Made by a program: the position numbers and the translations under genes
Notes under the pieces: model-generated
The model's input: the letters and a program-made list of their open reading frames with translations, nothing else
Database searches by the model: none
Told to the model about the DNA's origin: nothing
Assembly: GCA_964019055.1 (NCBI GenBank)
Contig: OZ025210.1
Location: forward strand, 611,745 to 675,744
Origin: Anthopleura xanthogrammica
Lineage: Eukaryota > Cnidaria > Anthozoa > Actiniaria > Actiniidae
Length of the DNA stretch: 64,000 bases
Reading direction: 5' to 3'
Shown: piece by piece, positions 48,050 to 61,800 of the stretch
How the letters are laid out: each line of letters starts with the position of its first letter
Numbering within the stretch: the first letter of the stretch is position 1

Positions 48050-50526
48050 TTATCCAATGGTTAAGCCAATACCAAAACGAGACTGATGCTTAACATGGTT
48101 GACCATTCCACTCAAAACGAATGAAAATGGTAAAGGTAACAGTCTCTTTTCAAAAACAGCAGCTACTGTCCAGTTAGTATCAACCATTCCACGAAATACT
48201 ACATTGGCTTTGGGAAGATCCAGTTGATATCCTAGACTGACGCAGCTATCTTTAGCACGTAAATTATATTCATATTCCACTCCAACTTGTACATTTTCAT
48301 TTCCTTTATGCCAGTAACTCAAATGCCAACCAGCTTGACCAACTGTGGTTGTTGCGGCCCATTTATTGGCAGTATAACGACCAGCAAGAGACATTACGGC
48401 TACTTCTTGTCCTGAACCATAGTGATAGAGTAACTCGGCACCCAGGTCTAGTTTTGGGGTCATGCGCTGCAGGTAATGGGCCACGACAATGCCAGACTCG
48501 TTGAGAATATCTAGGTTACCCACAGTTAAGTTTGCTGTGAAATCATTGCCACGATATTCACCGTCTGCCTGTACAAGCACCCAGGTGGACTTTTGTGTCT
48601 GAAAAAGTACAAGAAAATGTGATATTGAAATGAGAAGCAAAAGCGAGAGAAAACAAAAACAAAAAAATGGGAGGAAAGGATAGAGCCACACAATATGTAT
48701 AGAGCAATCCCATCAAAATAAGAAATAATCATTCAATATCAGGGCTCAAAATAACAGCCGGTCAACGGTCAATGTCTGGCCAAATTTGGTAATTGACCGG
48801 TCAAACAGGATTTTGAACGGACATGTTGACCAATCATATTTGAAAAAAAAAGTAAAATATCATTCGCCGGACATCTTGACCAGCAAATGACTGGCCGTTA
48901 TTTGAGCGCTGAATATGAATGAACCTTTTAACTGAGCTTCATGAATATGAAGATATTGATGTTAAATATATACCTGTATCACACACTTTCCTCTAATTCT
49001 TTTAGTCAACTGGTGGATTATCTGTGCATTCAGACTTCCTGTTGTGTCTATATCTCCTAGTAAAATTGGATAAGCCTGTTGAAATAAAAAATCCAAAAAA
49101 TCTTTAGTATTCATCAATAAATACTGTCAGAGAGAGAAACAATCAATGGAATATTTTCCATTTTATCAAATGTAACAGATATTTGATTTTGTATGAGATT
49201 CAACTGAAAATATTGATTATTTGATCAGGCCTACAAGTCAAGATCTAGTTTGCAACCTCAATTTTAGGTGTTCAAAGGTTGAATTATACATTGGCAAATA
49301 TGGTGATAAATTATCAAAAGCCAGTGACACATACCTCATTGGGTGAAATTTGCTTAGAGCCTACATAGGTTGCGGCAAAGTGATATGAACCTGGACCCAT
49401 ACCACTGAGTTGAAGTGAATGGCTCACTTGGAAGTGATTACTAAGTCCTTTGTTAACCATAAGCTTGTATCCTTCCATTGGTTGAGGAAACACATCTACA
49501 ATACAAATGTAACAAAAAATCCTTCAAACTTTATCAAACCCTGAAACAACCTCTGTACTGATCAAAGTCAGTGCACTGCTAACTCACAGGTCAAATTGGA
49601 ATTTAGCTTCTAAGGTTTTTCAGAGGGAGGAAAACCTAAGAACCTAGAGAAAAACCCTCGAATTGAGGGACAGACCTAAAAAACTCCTCTTAAATGCGGT
49701 GCCAAGTCCAGGAATTGAACCTGAGCCCCAAGAGGTGAGAGAGAAGTGTGGTAACACTACACCACCCTTGATTCCCAAGATTTCTATAATCAACAGTCAC
49801 CAGTGATAGGCTCTCGTTCCTCTCCCCCCCCCCCCCCCAAGAGCTTTTCACAGACACTTACTGCTCCTCTAATTTAAACTATAACAATCCTTCCTTGACA
49901 TTGAACTTTTTAAATTCAAGGAAGTGCCCACATGGCATCATAAGTACAGTCAGAATAAATAATTAAGCTTACTTATGCAATGGATGCTACCAAACTTACT
50001 TAGAAATCAAGCTTCCTAAAATAACTACTCTGTTATCTTATTTAACTCTTCAAAAAGAGAAAAAGAAATAATTTAAAGCTTTCAAGCTATGATTTTTATC
50101 TCTAACCAGAAGCTCACTAAACTTCATTTGAAGCTTATACTAAGATTTAGGTAAGATTCGTATGATTGAAACCCCCCCAAAAATGCTTGAAAATTTTCAT
50201 CAAGATATCTGTGACAAGGTAGATATAGTGAGAGAAAAAGAGGCAACACAACATAGACATGAACAACAATTTTTAGCGCAAAGAAAATCAATATCTCATA
50301 CTTCAACAGTTTACATTTTTCACCGGTATTTTCAAGCTGACATGCTAACTTACGAACCTTTACACTTCTTATGCAATTCCTCGTAAGATCCCGGGTTTTT
50401 AGAAGCTTCTGCCTTCACAGGAGCTTGTTTAGGTTCTACTGGTGGAGGTGCAGTCAATGGAGGAGGAGGGGGAACAACAGCTCCTCCAGAGGAAGGAGAA
50501 TTAGATGCCGCAAGAACGTTCCCCAT
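48050..50526 (-). CDS. TOMM40: TOMM40, mitochondrial outer-membrane import channel, 4 exons
   Basis: Exons 50526-50358, 49495-49335, 49075-48974 and 48598-48050, in agreeing phases, give 326 residues. The N-terminus is Ala/Pro-rich (VVPPPPPLTAPPP). Hallmarks follow that match animal Tom40: MEGYKLMVNKGLSNHFQVSH, YHFAATYVGSKQ, LGDIDTTGSLNAQIIHQL, VQADGEYRGNDFTANLTVGN, GIVVAHYLQRMTP, VMSLAGRYT, SLGYQLDLPKANVVF and the C-terminal FGIGLTIG. Tom40 is the 19-strand beta-barrel pore of the TOM complex through which nearly all nuclear-encoded mitochondrial proteins enter. The exon-1 donor is GTTCGT, unusual but phase-correct. Introns carry a SINE. It shares a divergent upstream region with ZPR1. Confidence 0.97.
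49535..49790 (-). mobile_element. Full-length-looking tRNA-derived SINE in TOMM40 intron 1
   Basis: On the minus strand the head reads GGTGGTGTAGTGTTACCACA (A-box-like), then CTCTCTCACCTCTTGGGGCT and GGTTCAATTCC, a good match to the B box GGTTCRANYCC. The body (GGTTTTCCTCC ...) and tail (TGAGTTAGCAGTGCACTGAC ... GAGGTTGTTTCAGGGTTTGA) follow. This copy has no minisatellite and shows what the ancestral B-box region looked like. Confidence 0.8.
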
Positions 50527-51099
50527 GGTTTAGTGAAGTGCCATGTGCAAGGAGAACGAGATTTGGGGAAGCCTTCATATATCCTCAAATCTGATTGGTC
50601 AATTTTTGAACCACCGGCGCCATCTTGGACGGTGACTAATCGGAAGACTGGACTCCATATTACTTTACTCCTTCTAGTCATCCTTTTTTTGTTGAGAAAT
50701 TTGTAGCATTTTTATGATTTAATCTACAAAATATTTTACCTACTATGTGCTGAATGAAAGCTATTTTGAATTTTTAAAAATCTCTTGCGAATAGTTAACA
50801 AAAAAGAGTGGTAAATAGTTCCACTACTGATTTGTCATTATATTCTATTGAATTATCATTATTTCAGGAAAAACAAATAAAAATCTTCTGTAGAAATAAT
50901 TTGCTCTTGATCATGATAATAAATGCAAGGGGATTGGCACTAAACTATTTTTGGGCTTCCTGTGTCACGGTCAGCGGTGAACTACGCAGCACGTTTTCCA
51001 ACACGTTTTCCAGTTGCCATATTTCTTGTGGTATTATTGAAGCTTTCTTCCTATTTCCCCCCACATATTTCGTTTCTTTTACTCCTTTGATAGAAGGAT
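50527..51099. promoter_or_regulatory. Divergent TOMM40/ZPR1 promoter region
   Basis: 573 bases separate the two start codons. CTGATTGGTC (CCAAT/NF-Y type) at about 50590 and GGCGCCATCTTGG (reverse complement of a YY1-type CAAGATGGCGCC) at about 50615 lie close to the TOMM40 start. They are typical of TATA-less housekeeping promoters. Whether one core drives both genes is inference. Confidence 0.6.
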
Positions 51100-54000
51100 A
51101 TGGCAGAAACAGAAGAAAGTAAGAAAGAACCGGTATTTCAAGAACTCCAGGCGGACGACGACACCGGAGTTATCACCGTGGAAAGTTTGTGTATGAAATG
51201 CTACAAAAATGTAAGCTAACCTCGGGTAGAATCGAAAAGATAGGTCGAAATAAGTAAGAGTTGAAGTTTTTGCTTCTTTTTATTGATATAATTATTTAAC
51301 AAGAGAAAGAAAGAACTCTAGCCAGTTTTACATCGGTATAAGAGATAGAAATGTTAATGTTGTTATGTTAATATTGCGTCATAACTTACACCTTCAAATA
51401 TTATTAACCTTTAATACAAGGGATCGATCGTTTATTACGTCACAGGGAGGGGATGATTTTAGAGGAAGGTACGATTTTCAAAATCAACTGAAAGTAGGGA
51501 GTACATTTTTTTGCAATATTAAAATACTGGGGCATATAGTCTTGGGTTTTATGCTATCATGCAGCCCAGTAACTCTTTAAAGGCCAGTTCACACAGGCGA
51601 TTTTTGAGGTGCGATTTTTAGGACGATTTGAGATGTGATTTTTGCTGCGATTTAGGGTGCGCCAGACTTTTACAGCAACAGGAAATCATGCATGTCAACG
51701 ACCAGTGATTTCACTGAGGTTTTGGAAATTCACATCACCACGATATCGCAGGTGTTACAGTACTGTATGAACATGCATTTTAGCTGGGATTTTCAGCACC
51801 TCAAAATTGCCTTCAAAGAAGGGAGTACATTTTTAATTGACATATATTTAGAGGGGGGTACAAATTGTACTTTTTTTTTCTAGGAAACCACCCCCCCCCC
51901 CCCCCTGCGATGTAATAAATGATTGGTTCCTAAAGGCTGAAATGTAGAGGGAGTAAAAAAGAATTTTTTGGTTTGTTGAGATGTTTGCTTCATTTTTAGG
52001 GTACAACTCGCCTTCTTCTGGTCAAGATTCCATTTTTTAAAGAGATAATATTATCATCATTTGACTGTGAACATTGTGGTGAAAAGAATAGTGAAATACA
52101 ATCTGGTTCGTCTATACAAGACAAGGGTTGTAAAATATCCTTAAAGGTCACTTCTAAGAAGGTAATTATAATGTAGACATGATAATAATAATAGTATTAT
52201 TAATAATTATAATAAAAGTAATAGATAAGATGCCCATGCTCTGATATAGATCAGACCAGAGGTTATGTCAGGGGTTTATTTATTGATAAAACCCTGTCAG
52301 TTTTTCCCCTTATGGGATACAGAGGGCAAAAGCTGCTGCAACATCTTCCCTTATTTTCCATTTTTGCTGGTCAAGAGGAAAATTTTAATGATTGATAGAC
52401 TTTCTTACATTTGATATTATATTTTCCTTCATTGTAGGATCTGGACAGACAGGTAGTCAAACAAGAAAGTGCCTCATTTTCTATTCCACAACTTAGCTTT
52501 GAAGTTCCTCCATTTACGCAGAAGGGAGGTACGTATTTGTTTTGGGGCATCTCATAAATGGTCAGTTTTATTATTGAAAAGAAATCTAGATTACTTTAGT
52601 TGGCTAAAAAGCTAAAACACAAGGATCAAAGTGGGATAGTTTCCATGCATAATTTTTACTTCTTGTGACTTTGAGAACAGGTTTTAACCAATCACCGCAA
52701 CTGTTTTATGAAATGATGATTTAATCATTGGTCTGCCCTATTTTGTATCAATTTGACAGAAATAAATACTATAGAAGGACTGATAAAGAGAGCAGTGGAT
52801 GGTCTTGAACAGGATCAGCCAGTCAGACGAGTAAGTATTAAGTAATAGTGTGAGTGTTTGATTGGGGGTTCCAAACAACAAGATACTGATGAAAGTACCA
52901 GGTCATGCACAGCTAGGCTGATAGGGTATCTAGATCACTAGTAATCTTCTTCTGGACTCTGATTGGAGGTCAATGTTCCTAGCAGTATTTTGCAAGGTAT
53001 CAAGACTCGTCCATCTGACCAGACACAATGTTCGGATTTCTTGTTGAAATTATGAATTATTGATGAGTTTGATAACTAATAATGATATCTTTATTCTTCT
53101 CTTCTTTTCAGCATATGGATCCTGAATCAGCCAAAAAGATTGATGCATTCTTAGTCGAACTTAAAAAGTGTTTAGAAGTAGAAACACCATATACTGTTAT
53201 CCTGGATGATACTTCTGGTAACAGTTTTATTGAGAATATTTATGCTCCAAAAACTGATCCCAATATGAAAACAGAACTTTATGAAAGAACAACAGAACAA
53301 GATAATCAACTTGGCTTCTATGAAAAAACAAATGTAGAAGAAGAAGAAGAAGCTGAAGAAAAAAAAGAGGCAGAAGAAAAAGGTAATAATGTAGTATGCT
53401 CCACAATTACTTGATTCTTATTGGTTGAGAGCAGTACAATTAATTGTTAATTGTACTCCATAAGAGTACCTATTACTTGCTATCAGAAGCTAAGCATGCA
53501 CATGGCCAACAACAACAAGCTTGAAAGTAAACAAAAATGGCTGACAAATATTTTGCTGTTTCTGATGGAAACAAAGAATAAAATTTGAAAGAAAAAGTGA
53601 AAAAAATGATGGATGGAAGATGGTGCAAGTTACAAGTGAATGGGAATTATCTAATATAAATGCTAATTGTTACAATATCTTCTTCGTAGAAAAAGATGAA
53701 ACATTAGACAAAGATGAGGTAACTGTAACTAGTGTTAATTTCCATAGCGTGACCAGTTGCATTAACAGTTTTGAATGTTGTGAACATATATTTTTCACCT
53801 ACATGTATGTACTTTGTGCCAGTTGGCACACAAGAGTGAACATATAGTTCATTATATCATAGTTAATGGAGTGGAATGGTTTGGAAACCTATTGTTCTAG
53901 GTTTTTGTTTGGCGAGCGATGTTGAAACGTACCATCACGTGATATTGACCGTGCACAATGAACCAAAGCAAGTATGGCTGAAAATACTAGTTTCTGTACT

Positions 54001-57000
54001 GTTTTCATGTACGATCATTTTGAAAGTGTAAAATTTTCATTCTAAGATTACAAAGAAGAGGATAAATAATTCCGCGCAGATACAGTTAAGTTACTAGATG
54101 ATAGATAAGAAAGCGTTCAAAAAGGTGATTACCCTTTTCAGTAAACAATTAATTTTTATCATATAGAATTAATTAAGAAATATCTCCTATTTTAGAACAT
54201 TTTTAAGGAAAAAACGTCTATGTTCTCTAATTTACGATGAACAAACGCTGCAACTTTTTCTTCTCTGTGCACGGTCAACGTCATATAACAATAGAAAAGG
54301 TTGAACAAAAACCTAGAACAATAGGTTTCCAAACCATTCCACTCCATTAACTATGATTATATTGATACATGTATTTTCTTTGTAGGTTATAACTATCCCT
54401 ACAAATTGCACATCTTGTAATGCTCCTTCAGAAACAAGGATGAAATTAGTCTGTATCCTTGAAAGAAAATATTAAATTATATTAATAATTATTATGAATT
54501 CATTACAATATGGTAAGCTCATTTGGTAGTTCTGTTTATATCAGTGGTTTGTGTGTTGTCCTTAACCCATCATGTTTAGCTATTCCTCATTTCAAAGAAG
54601 TGATAATCATGGCCCTTACGTGTGATACTTGTGGATACAAAAGCAATGAAGTCAAGTCTGGAAGTGAGTAGATGTATGAGAAATAATACTGTGATTTATG
54701 TATTTTGAGGATATATAGACCCCTTTATGTGACATCAAAGCAGCTCAATTTGGAGGACAAAACAAAAGTATTTCAATCTCCTGAGAATTGGAAACCTATT
54801 GTTTTGTCCTCCAAATTGAGCTTCATACTGATGTGCTGCGAGTGGTGTATAGTGGTAGACCTGTAAGGTCAAAACAAGAGTCTCAATACATATTTGAGTT
54901 GTTTTTCTGTCCTTGGTCATAGGTGGTATTGAGCCTAAAGGACGAAAGTTGACTCTGAAGATAACTGACCCGGAGGATCTAAGCAGGGATATTCTTAAGG
55001 TATCTTGTTATTGATACTCATGTTAAATTCAACACAAGATTGAGGCTAAAGGTGTGGAAATATGAGCAACAAAATTGTGCAACTTGTCGTGCCACATTGT
55101 TGTGTTGCAAGTTGCAGAATTGATGTGGTTCATATTTCCACCCCATGCAACACCATAATTTTCTTGTGCACCTTCAGTGCTTTCTACTCTCTCCAACATG
55201 GGAAATATTGTTACATGCAAGGTGGTAATACAAGGAACATTCACTCTGCAACATGCAATGCAACATTGTTGCACGACAAGTTGTACAATTGTTTTGCTTA
55301 TATTTCCGTGCCTTAACCTTCAGTATGGAGAATTTGATACTGGATTATTTCTATAATTATCTTTATGCTGACTGCCAGAGCCCTTGTGCTCCAGTACTTC
55401 TTTGTTGTAAGCTCAAATAATCACATAATCCAATCCTCAAAGATATTAGCTATTCCTTGAAGATATTAGCTATCTGTAGCTACTGTACTCTGCAATTTGA
55501 TAAAAAAAGTTCATGTATGTATGTATCAAATTATTTGAAATCAAATTTTACAAACTTGAGATGTTTTTAAAAAGTCAGAGGGTAAGCATACAATAGATAA
55601 ATACCAATGGAATGGGCAAAATGATTAACAGGGTTATGAGAGCCATAGTTAACGGATGTGCTATTCTTTGTATGTAGTCTGAGACATGTACACTGAGTAT
55701 TCCCGAGTTGGATTTTGAAGCCAGTGGACCAACTCTTGGTGGAAAGTTTACAACTATAGAAGGCCTGTTGACAAATGTTGGAGATCATCTCAAGTCACTC
55801 AACCCCTTTGGTTTTGGTGATGGATTTTCTTCAAGTGGTGGTAAACTAAAAGGCTTCCTGGACAATTTAGACAAGGTATTCAGAAAGCCAATTTTTGTGC
55901 TAGAAATAGACCTATTCACAGGGTCCCCTATACTTTTTACGTGAATAATGAATGGCCGATCCCCCCGTGAAACATGATTTCAGGTTTTTTAAATATTTTT
56001 ACATCCATATGAAATCAAATTTTGAATTTTGCTTGAACATGAAAAAGATTTTGCACTTATCTGTGACACATGAAAAGACCAAATATTTTAATACATGTGA
56101 TTTCATTTTGCAAAGGGGTATAGGGACCCTGTTTTCAGCTATGGCACAATGTTTTCCCATGTCAGACCATGTGTCATTCCCTAGAGTATCATTTCTTTGT
56201 CTAACGGTTGCATAATATGTGAAGTCACATGAATATGGATACAACTCCAACAAAGAATCTTATTCTCAAGAGAATGACGTGGTATGAAATGGGTAAACAT
56301 TACGCCCAAGGTAACAAGGTCTATTCTTTCGAGGGGTTTCAAATAGCTTGTTCATTTGTTTTCATTTTCTTTCTTGAATTTCAACTAATAAATATCTCAT
56401 TTACTTTGATTTAGATTATTTCAGGTCAGTGGATGGGTGTGCACATTATTGTTGACGATCCAGCAGGCAACAGTTACATACAGGTAAATGACGGACAACA
56501 TGTTAGTACAGTGTGAGATTAAATGGTTTGAACCCAGGAGTAGTAGTGAAATGAGTATTGTGATCGTCTGGGTGAGTGTAGTCTTGAGAAAGACTGTTGT
56601 TGGTGGTGACTGACGTTTTGACAACCTGAGCATGTTAGTACAGTATGTGAAAAATTCTGTGCAATCAATCTGCATTGTTGGTAAAATGTTGCTAGGTGGT
56701 TAGCTAACCACTTGCTAACATCTTATCATAACATTATCCACCACTTACTGCTGTTTACCTTACTGTTATTATACCAACACATCATGAAGATATTACTCTT
56801 ACTTAACTTTATAATAACTTTATTACTTTAGCCCTCCTATCATATTTCATCTACCGGTATATTATTTTACTGTACAGTGATTTAGTCCTATTCTATTATT
56901 ATAATGATACGAATAATATGTTTGTGATTCCTATTGTTCTTCTCACTAATAATTTAATATTAAAACAACTATTCAAAGAGTTAAATATTTTGTATTTATT

Positions 57001-57128
57001 CTTATTAGAATCTTTATGCTCCTGATCCTGATCCTGAACTAACAATAGAGGAATATGAACGAACGACATCACAAAATGATGAACTGGGAATTTTACATAT
57101 GAAGACTGAAAATTATGCTGAATCCTGA
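51100..57128 (+). CDS. ZPR1: Zinc-finger protein ZPR1, 12 exons
   Basis: Exons: 51100-51210, 52000-52161, 52438-52528, 52760-52830, 53112-53382, 53690-53718, 54386-54452, 54580-54663, 54923-54999, 55678-55875, 56415-56483 and 57009-57128. All phases agree, giving 449 residues, close to the 459 of human ZPR1. The protein has the typical two-fold repeat. Finger 1 is C-x2-C (CMKCYKN) plus CEHCGEKN with [15 protein letters not shown]; finger 2 is [15 protein letters not shown] plus [20 protein letters not shown]. Each is followed by a beta-rich domain ending in [15 protein letters not shown] or [18 protein letters not shown]1 binds eEF1A, acting as its folding chaperone, and moves to the nucleus with SMN in vertebrates. 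An acidic insert ([15 protein letters not shown]) and a 29-base exon 6 lengthen the linker. The exon-7 donor (GTATCC) is weak but gives the conserved KLV-S-IPHF junction. Confidence 0.97.
53858..54356. mobile_element. MITE of about 500 bp in ZPR1 intron 6
   Basis: AGTTAATGGAGTGGAATGGT through AAACCTATTGTTCTAGGTTT is mirrored by AAACCTAGAACAATAGGTTT ... CCATTCCACTCCATTAACT, giving arms of about 50 bases. No coding capacity. Confidence 0.9.
54718..54852. mobile_element. MITE family 2, copy 3
   Basis: GCAGCTCAATTTGGAGGACA, interior ATTTCAATCTCCTGAGAATT, and arm TTTTGTCCTCCAAATTGAGC. In ZPR1 intron 8. Confidence 0.85.
55042..55320. mobile_element. Inverted-repeat element with GCAACTTGTCGTGC arms
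   Basis: Left AGGCTAAAGGTGTGGAAATA and GCAACTTGTCGTGCCACATT are mirrored at the right by TTGCACGACAAGTTGTACAA and TATTTCCGTGCCTTAACCTT. In ZPR1 intron 9. Confidence 0.8.
56138..56326. mobile_element. MITE family 1, copy 4 (inverted)
   Basis: Same element as at 2.2, 17.8 and 40.9 kb, reverse orientation by its interior (CAACAAAGAATCTTATTCTC). It ends ACGCCCAAGGTAACAAGGTCT. In ZPR1 intron 10. Confidence 0.85.
56540..56650. repeat. Dispersed repeat with ACTGACGTTTTGACAACCTG
   Basis: Contains TTGTTGGTGGTGACTGACGT then TTTGACAACCTGAGC. From memory such sequences are common dispersed repeats in marine invertebrates, and I cannot verify that here. In ZPR1 intron 11. Confidence 0.4.
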
Positions 57129-57631
57129 TGCTTAATCTGGTAAATATAGATTAATTTTTAATAGACGGCTACGACAGACTCTGATTATTGGATATATTTC
57201 CTCTTGGAGATTTTTGAATTACAGTAGATGAGTCTTTCTCAACTGGAAATTTTTGCGGTTTGGTGAACAGAGTAATGATTGGATGACGATGTGATAGCAT
57301 GCTTTTTTTATATGAGTGGGAAATGATACAACAAATTCTTAGTCAACTGTAGCTGTACCACGCCTTACTGTAGCCTTAACAACATATTGTACAAGAATAC
57401 TGGAAGACAATGAGAAGCCATTTCCATGTTATGGCATGTTGTACCATGCATGTACTGTAAGGCAGTACTTTATAATTAATACTCATACGAATACTGCTCT
57501 TGTGATATAGAGCTTTACTTCTAAGTTCAAAGAACTAGCATTGAATGCCACAGCTGCAGAGGTGACACATTTTCACACATTGCATGACAATTACATTCAA
57601 GAGGAATTAGAATTAAATTGCGAATCATTGA

Positions 57632-58738
57632 TTATTTAAAAAGCTCTAAATATTCCGTATCTTCTTGGACTTCTGAGCAGCTTTTGGTACGTAAAGCTTG
57701 ATATTTATTTTCTTGTTGCCATGGTGATTGCTCTCTACATTCAGCATACTGGCTGTTGTTGTTGTTGGTGTTATGTGATCTGAGTGAACCACTGCTAACT
57801 AACCGTGAGGCAGATTTTTTATCGTAGTGTTCTGATGGTTCTGTGTAACCATCACTGTCTTCACTGTCTGATTCTTCTATTGTCTTTGATCTTGCATACC
57901 ACTTGTTTCCTTGATCATTTGACACTACAACAGCCAAAGAAAATAAGATTTTAATAGACCCCTTTGCACTTCCCTGTGCCACTTTAAAAGTTAGTCGTGT
58001 TTTTGCATTGAACAAGACATGAGGGGACCTTGCAATGATAGAAACCTTTTTTAACACGTTGGACAATTATTCACGTCTCTATCACTGCAAGTTCACCGTT
58101 CATCTCGCTTCAATGCAAAGGTATGACTACCTTTCAAGATGGCGCAGGGACTGTTTTAATGACTCCTAGGACAGTAGAGTGCTTAATTAACATACTTAAA
58201 TAAACATGGAAGATTATTCTATATTATTATTATCATCTTAAACAAAGACTCAACTGGAACACAAACATGAGAGTTCAAAGCCCTGCCACACCTTAAACAG
58301 CCTGACAAAATTGATGGCATTGTTTATGTTTTTTAATTTAAAATCAACTTAATATCAGACACTTAAATAAAATAACCAGTTCAAAATCAGTGATACCTTT
58401 TCTTGGTTTTGGTGGTGCCTGTGGTCGCAAGTCAAACATAGACCGTGGCTTACCAAAGTTCTGTCCTTTAATACCCTTATGCGCTTTTACATTTGTGCGA
58501 GCGTCGGGTTTTGGTTTAACAGATGTAGATTCTTCTGTTGATAATAGCACAATAATTATTCAACTTCATAATTACAAAAGGTAATTTCAAGTTTTGGACA
58601 TGGGTGGGTTTACAAATGTAGGGGACCTAAATGTGTAATCTTACAAGAAATTGTTTACTGCATGGCCAGGAGGTCTGGATAGAGAAAAAATGTCCCAGAC
58701 CTCCTGGCCAGTAAACAATAATTTCTTGTGCAATGTTT

Positions 58739-58826
<88 letters not shown>

Positions 58827-61800
58827 GCACTCATTATATATCCCATACATGCAGCTGATGACAGGATACCAGATCGCGGGCAGAGATAGAAATTACCGCT
58901 GGCTCCAACAGCCAATCACAATGCACAATTTTAAGGATACAAGACCGGAAAAAAAAAATGATTAAATTCATTTTTCAAGAAAAAATTAATTTCTGTCTTA
59001 CCATTAGATGGTAATGGTGGTGGTGGACATGAGGGGGGAGGTCTTAGGTCTTCTAAAGACTGGGGCCGTGAAAAGCGTTGAGTTGGTAGGGAACTTTCAC
59101 TGATCTTTCTATGTCTACCAACAGGTGCTGGTGGGGGGGATCTCCTTTGTTTAGATTCAACAAAACCTAGAAATAATTAAATCGATAACAAAATATACAA
59201 AGTGCTTTAAGTCATAAGGATAATAGACCAATCTTTTCTATCCACGGTCAGAAAGACAGTTACAAAAAAATGGTTACAGAACTGGTGGTTTGCGGTGGTT
59301 ACATTGATGGGATGTTGTCACTCTTGTTGTCACATCACTGTTCTTTCACTTCTAAAGAACAGTAATTCCACATATGCATTGTTATAGAACTTCTTAAGGT
59401 TCTGCCACCCTTAAAATCACAGATCAGGCACATTTAATCATGATTTTGCTTCCATTCATCAAACTTACATTGGGTGAATTGGGAAATATTTTATGACAGA
59501 GTGAAGCCAGAAATCCAGATATCTAAAAGTTTTTAACCTGACAAAAATATTAAATAGAAATATCGTGCTTCAAAACAGCACACATGAAATTGTCATAGCG
59601 ATGTTTATTACACTACCTGCTGGAGATACAGGTGGGCTTCCTGTGGTATCGTAGGAGTCTGGTGGTTGTGGTGGTGAGACTGCATGTACGCGAGTTTTAT
59701 CACTTTTTCCTGGACTGGCTGGTACGGGTACTGGTTTATACCCAACTTCTTTTGATAGTTCTGTCACAATGCATCTTGTTTTCCCAGCACCTGCAGTTTA
59801 CAAGACAAGCTTATGAGAGTGACACATTCTCTCATTAGTCTTACAGTGTAAGGTTAACTTAAAATCATACCTCGGAAGACCTTTTCTTCAGTTAGCTGTG
59901 TTGGTGTGTCTGGTATCAAGTCAGCTAGTTGTTTATATGACTTACTGACAGACAGTGTTTGTTCAGCTAGAGTTTGTATGCTCTCAGCTACCGACTGAAG
60001 AGCTTCCCTAAGTGTCTTGGCCTAAAAAATGGTAATGAATAATATTATGTTAGAACACGTGGAATTCTTGGCAACGAACTAGGTTTTGGTTGACGTCAAT
60101 CAAGGTGTTTCCATAGGCACATGTGCCCTTGAAATATCTGCGTTTTTCAACAATGTCATGGAAAAACTTTGATTGATGTCTAAACACAATCTTCTAGAGA
60201 AAAGAGAGTACTTTAATACCTTGAATATTTCATGCTTTGTAACTTTGACTTCTAGTTCTGATTGAGCTTCTTCAGCTTTGGACAAGACCTGATACGTAGA
60301 ATAGTACTGACTTAATATGATTAACAAATCATCTTACCTTACAAAGAGAAGTTTAGGACTATTACCCGGGGGTAGGGGGGGGGTAGGGGGTACTCCCTAT
60401 AATGGACTATACAGGGATGCTCCGCCTGAAAGGGGTACTTTTTTCAGGCCGCACGCATAGAAAAGGGGTGGAAATTTGTGAGTTTTGGTATAAAAGGGAT
60501 AGATTTTCTTCAAAGGTACATGAAAGGGGTACCTTTTTGGGCAAAAAGGTATAAAAAGGGGTACCTTTTCACTGAAATTTGGTATAGAAAAGGGTGAGGG
60601 GTCGAGAGTCCGGGCGGAGCATCCCCATATGAAATGACCCAAAGTACCCCCCCGGGACTATTACTAACATATATTACATCAGTATTTAAAAGTTTCAAAC
60701 CTCAGCCATTTCGTCAAAGAGAGATTTTGCAGGTTTGGATGCTGCATTATTTTTTTTGTTCTGCTCGATCTGAAATATTGAACAATAATTTGTAAAGTAC
60801 ATGTAAGGTACACAACAGCATATTTATTTATCCATTTATTTATTATTATAATTATTCATTTATTTTTTATTACTAATTCTAAGTATTTTGTTATTTCTGC
60901 TGTGATGGGCGACCTTTGTAGATTAAAATTTAGATTTAGAACAGCAAAAAAATTGGGTGAGAATTGCAGACTTACTAATAATGAAAATTATTTACTTACT
61001 GGTAGTCAGCTTTTCACCTAAACATAGGAGCCGTCACCTTTACCGGTACTAAGTAACAGATTTTTTGATAAGCACATTTTTATTATTAAGTTGTGGTGTG
61101 TGTTATAATACTTTTATTACCTGTTTTTGTAACTTGTGCAGCCTTGTAGTATAGGTCAACTCCCTTTTTCTTAACTCATCAAGTTCTCTCTCCTCTCGTA
61201 ACACATCTTTGAATGCCTTCCTGTATTTTAGGTGCTATATAGTTTGGATTATAAATTAGTGAATAGTACACAGTTACAGGTCCAATGCAGACAAAAGGCT
61301 CTCTTACGCTGTACAATTTTCTCAGCAACTTATCTTTCAATGCTTGAAAATGTAGCATTGCAGGTTGCTGAGGTGAGGTGTTATACTGCAACGTGATCTA
61401 CAACTTGCAGTGATTTGTAAAATATACCTTAAAATTGCAAGACAAGTTGCTGGAGGGGTGATACACTTTGCAATGACATTGCCAGTTGCTGCAATCTGTT
61501 GCAAAACGCTACGCACAACAATGACAATTGCGAGACCACCCCTGTTACATTGTGCAGTTCTCCAGCAACTTTCCTTGCAATAGTATTGCGAGACAAGTTG
61601 TTGAGAAAATTTCAGTGTAAAAGTATGTAAAAGTAAAAGTGCAAAGTATTATTCTACCCATGGATACATACTCACATTCTCAGCAAATTGCTTCATTGTT
61701 GCAGTCCATATACTGCCGACTTCAAACACCTTACTAAACACATCTTGCAGGGCTATGTTTTCTTCTTCTCTTGTCCATTTAAGTAATGACACTGAAGCTG

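Noticed and set aside
58627..58915. Poly-Asn and poly-Gln minus-strand frames
   Set aside because: A pure GTT/AAC microsatellite in an intron of the adaptor-like gene, flanked by a hairpin element.
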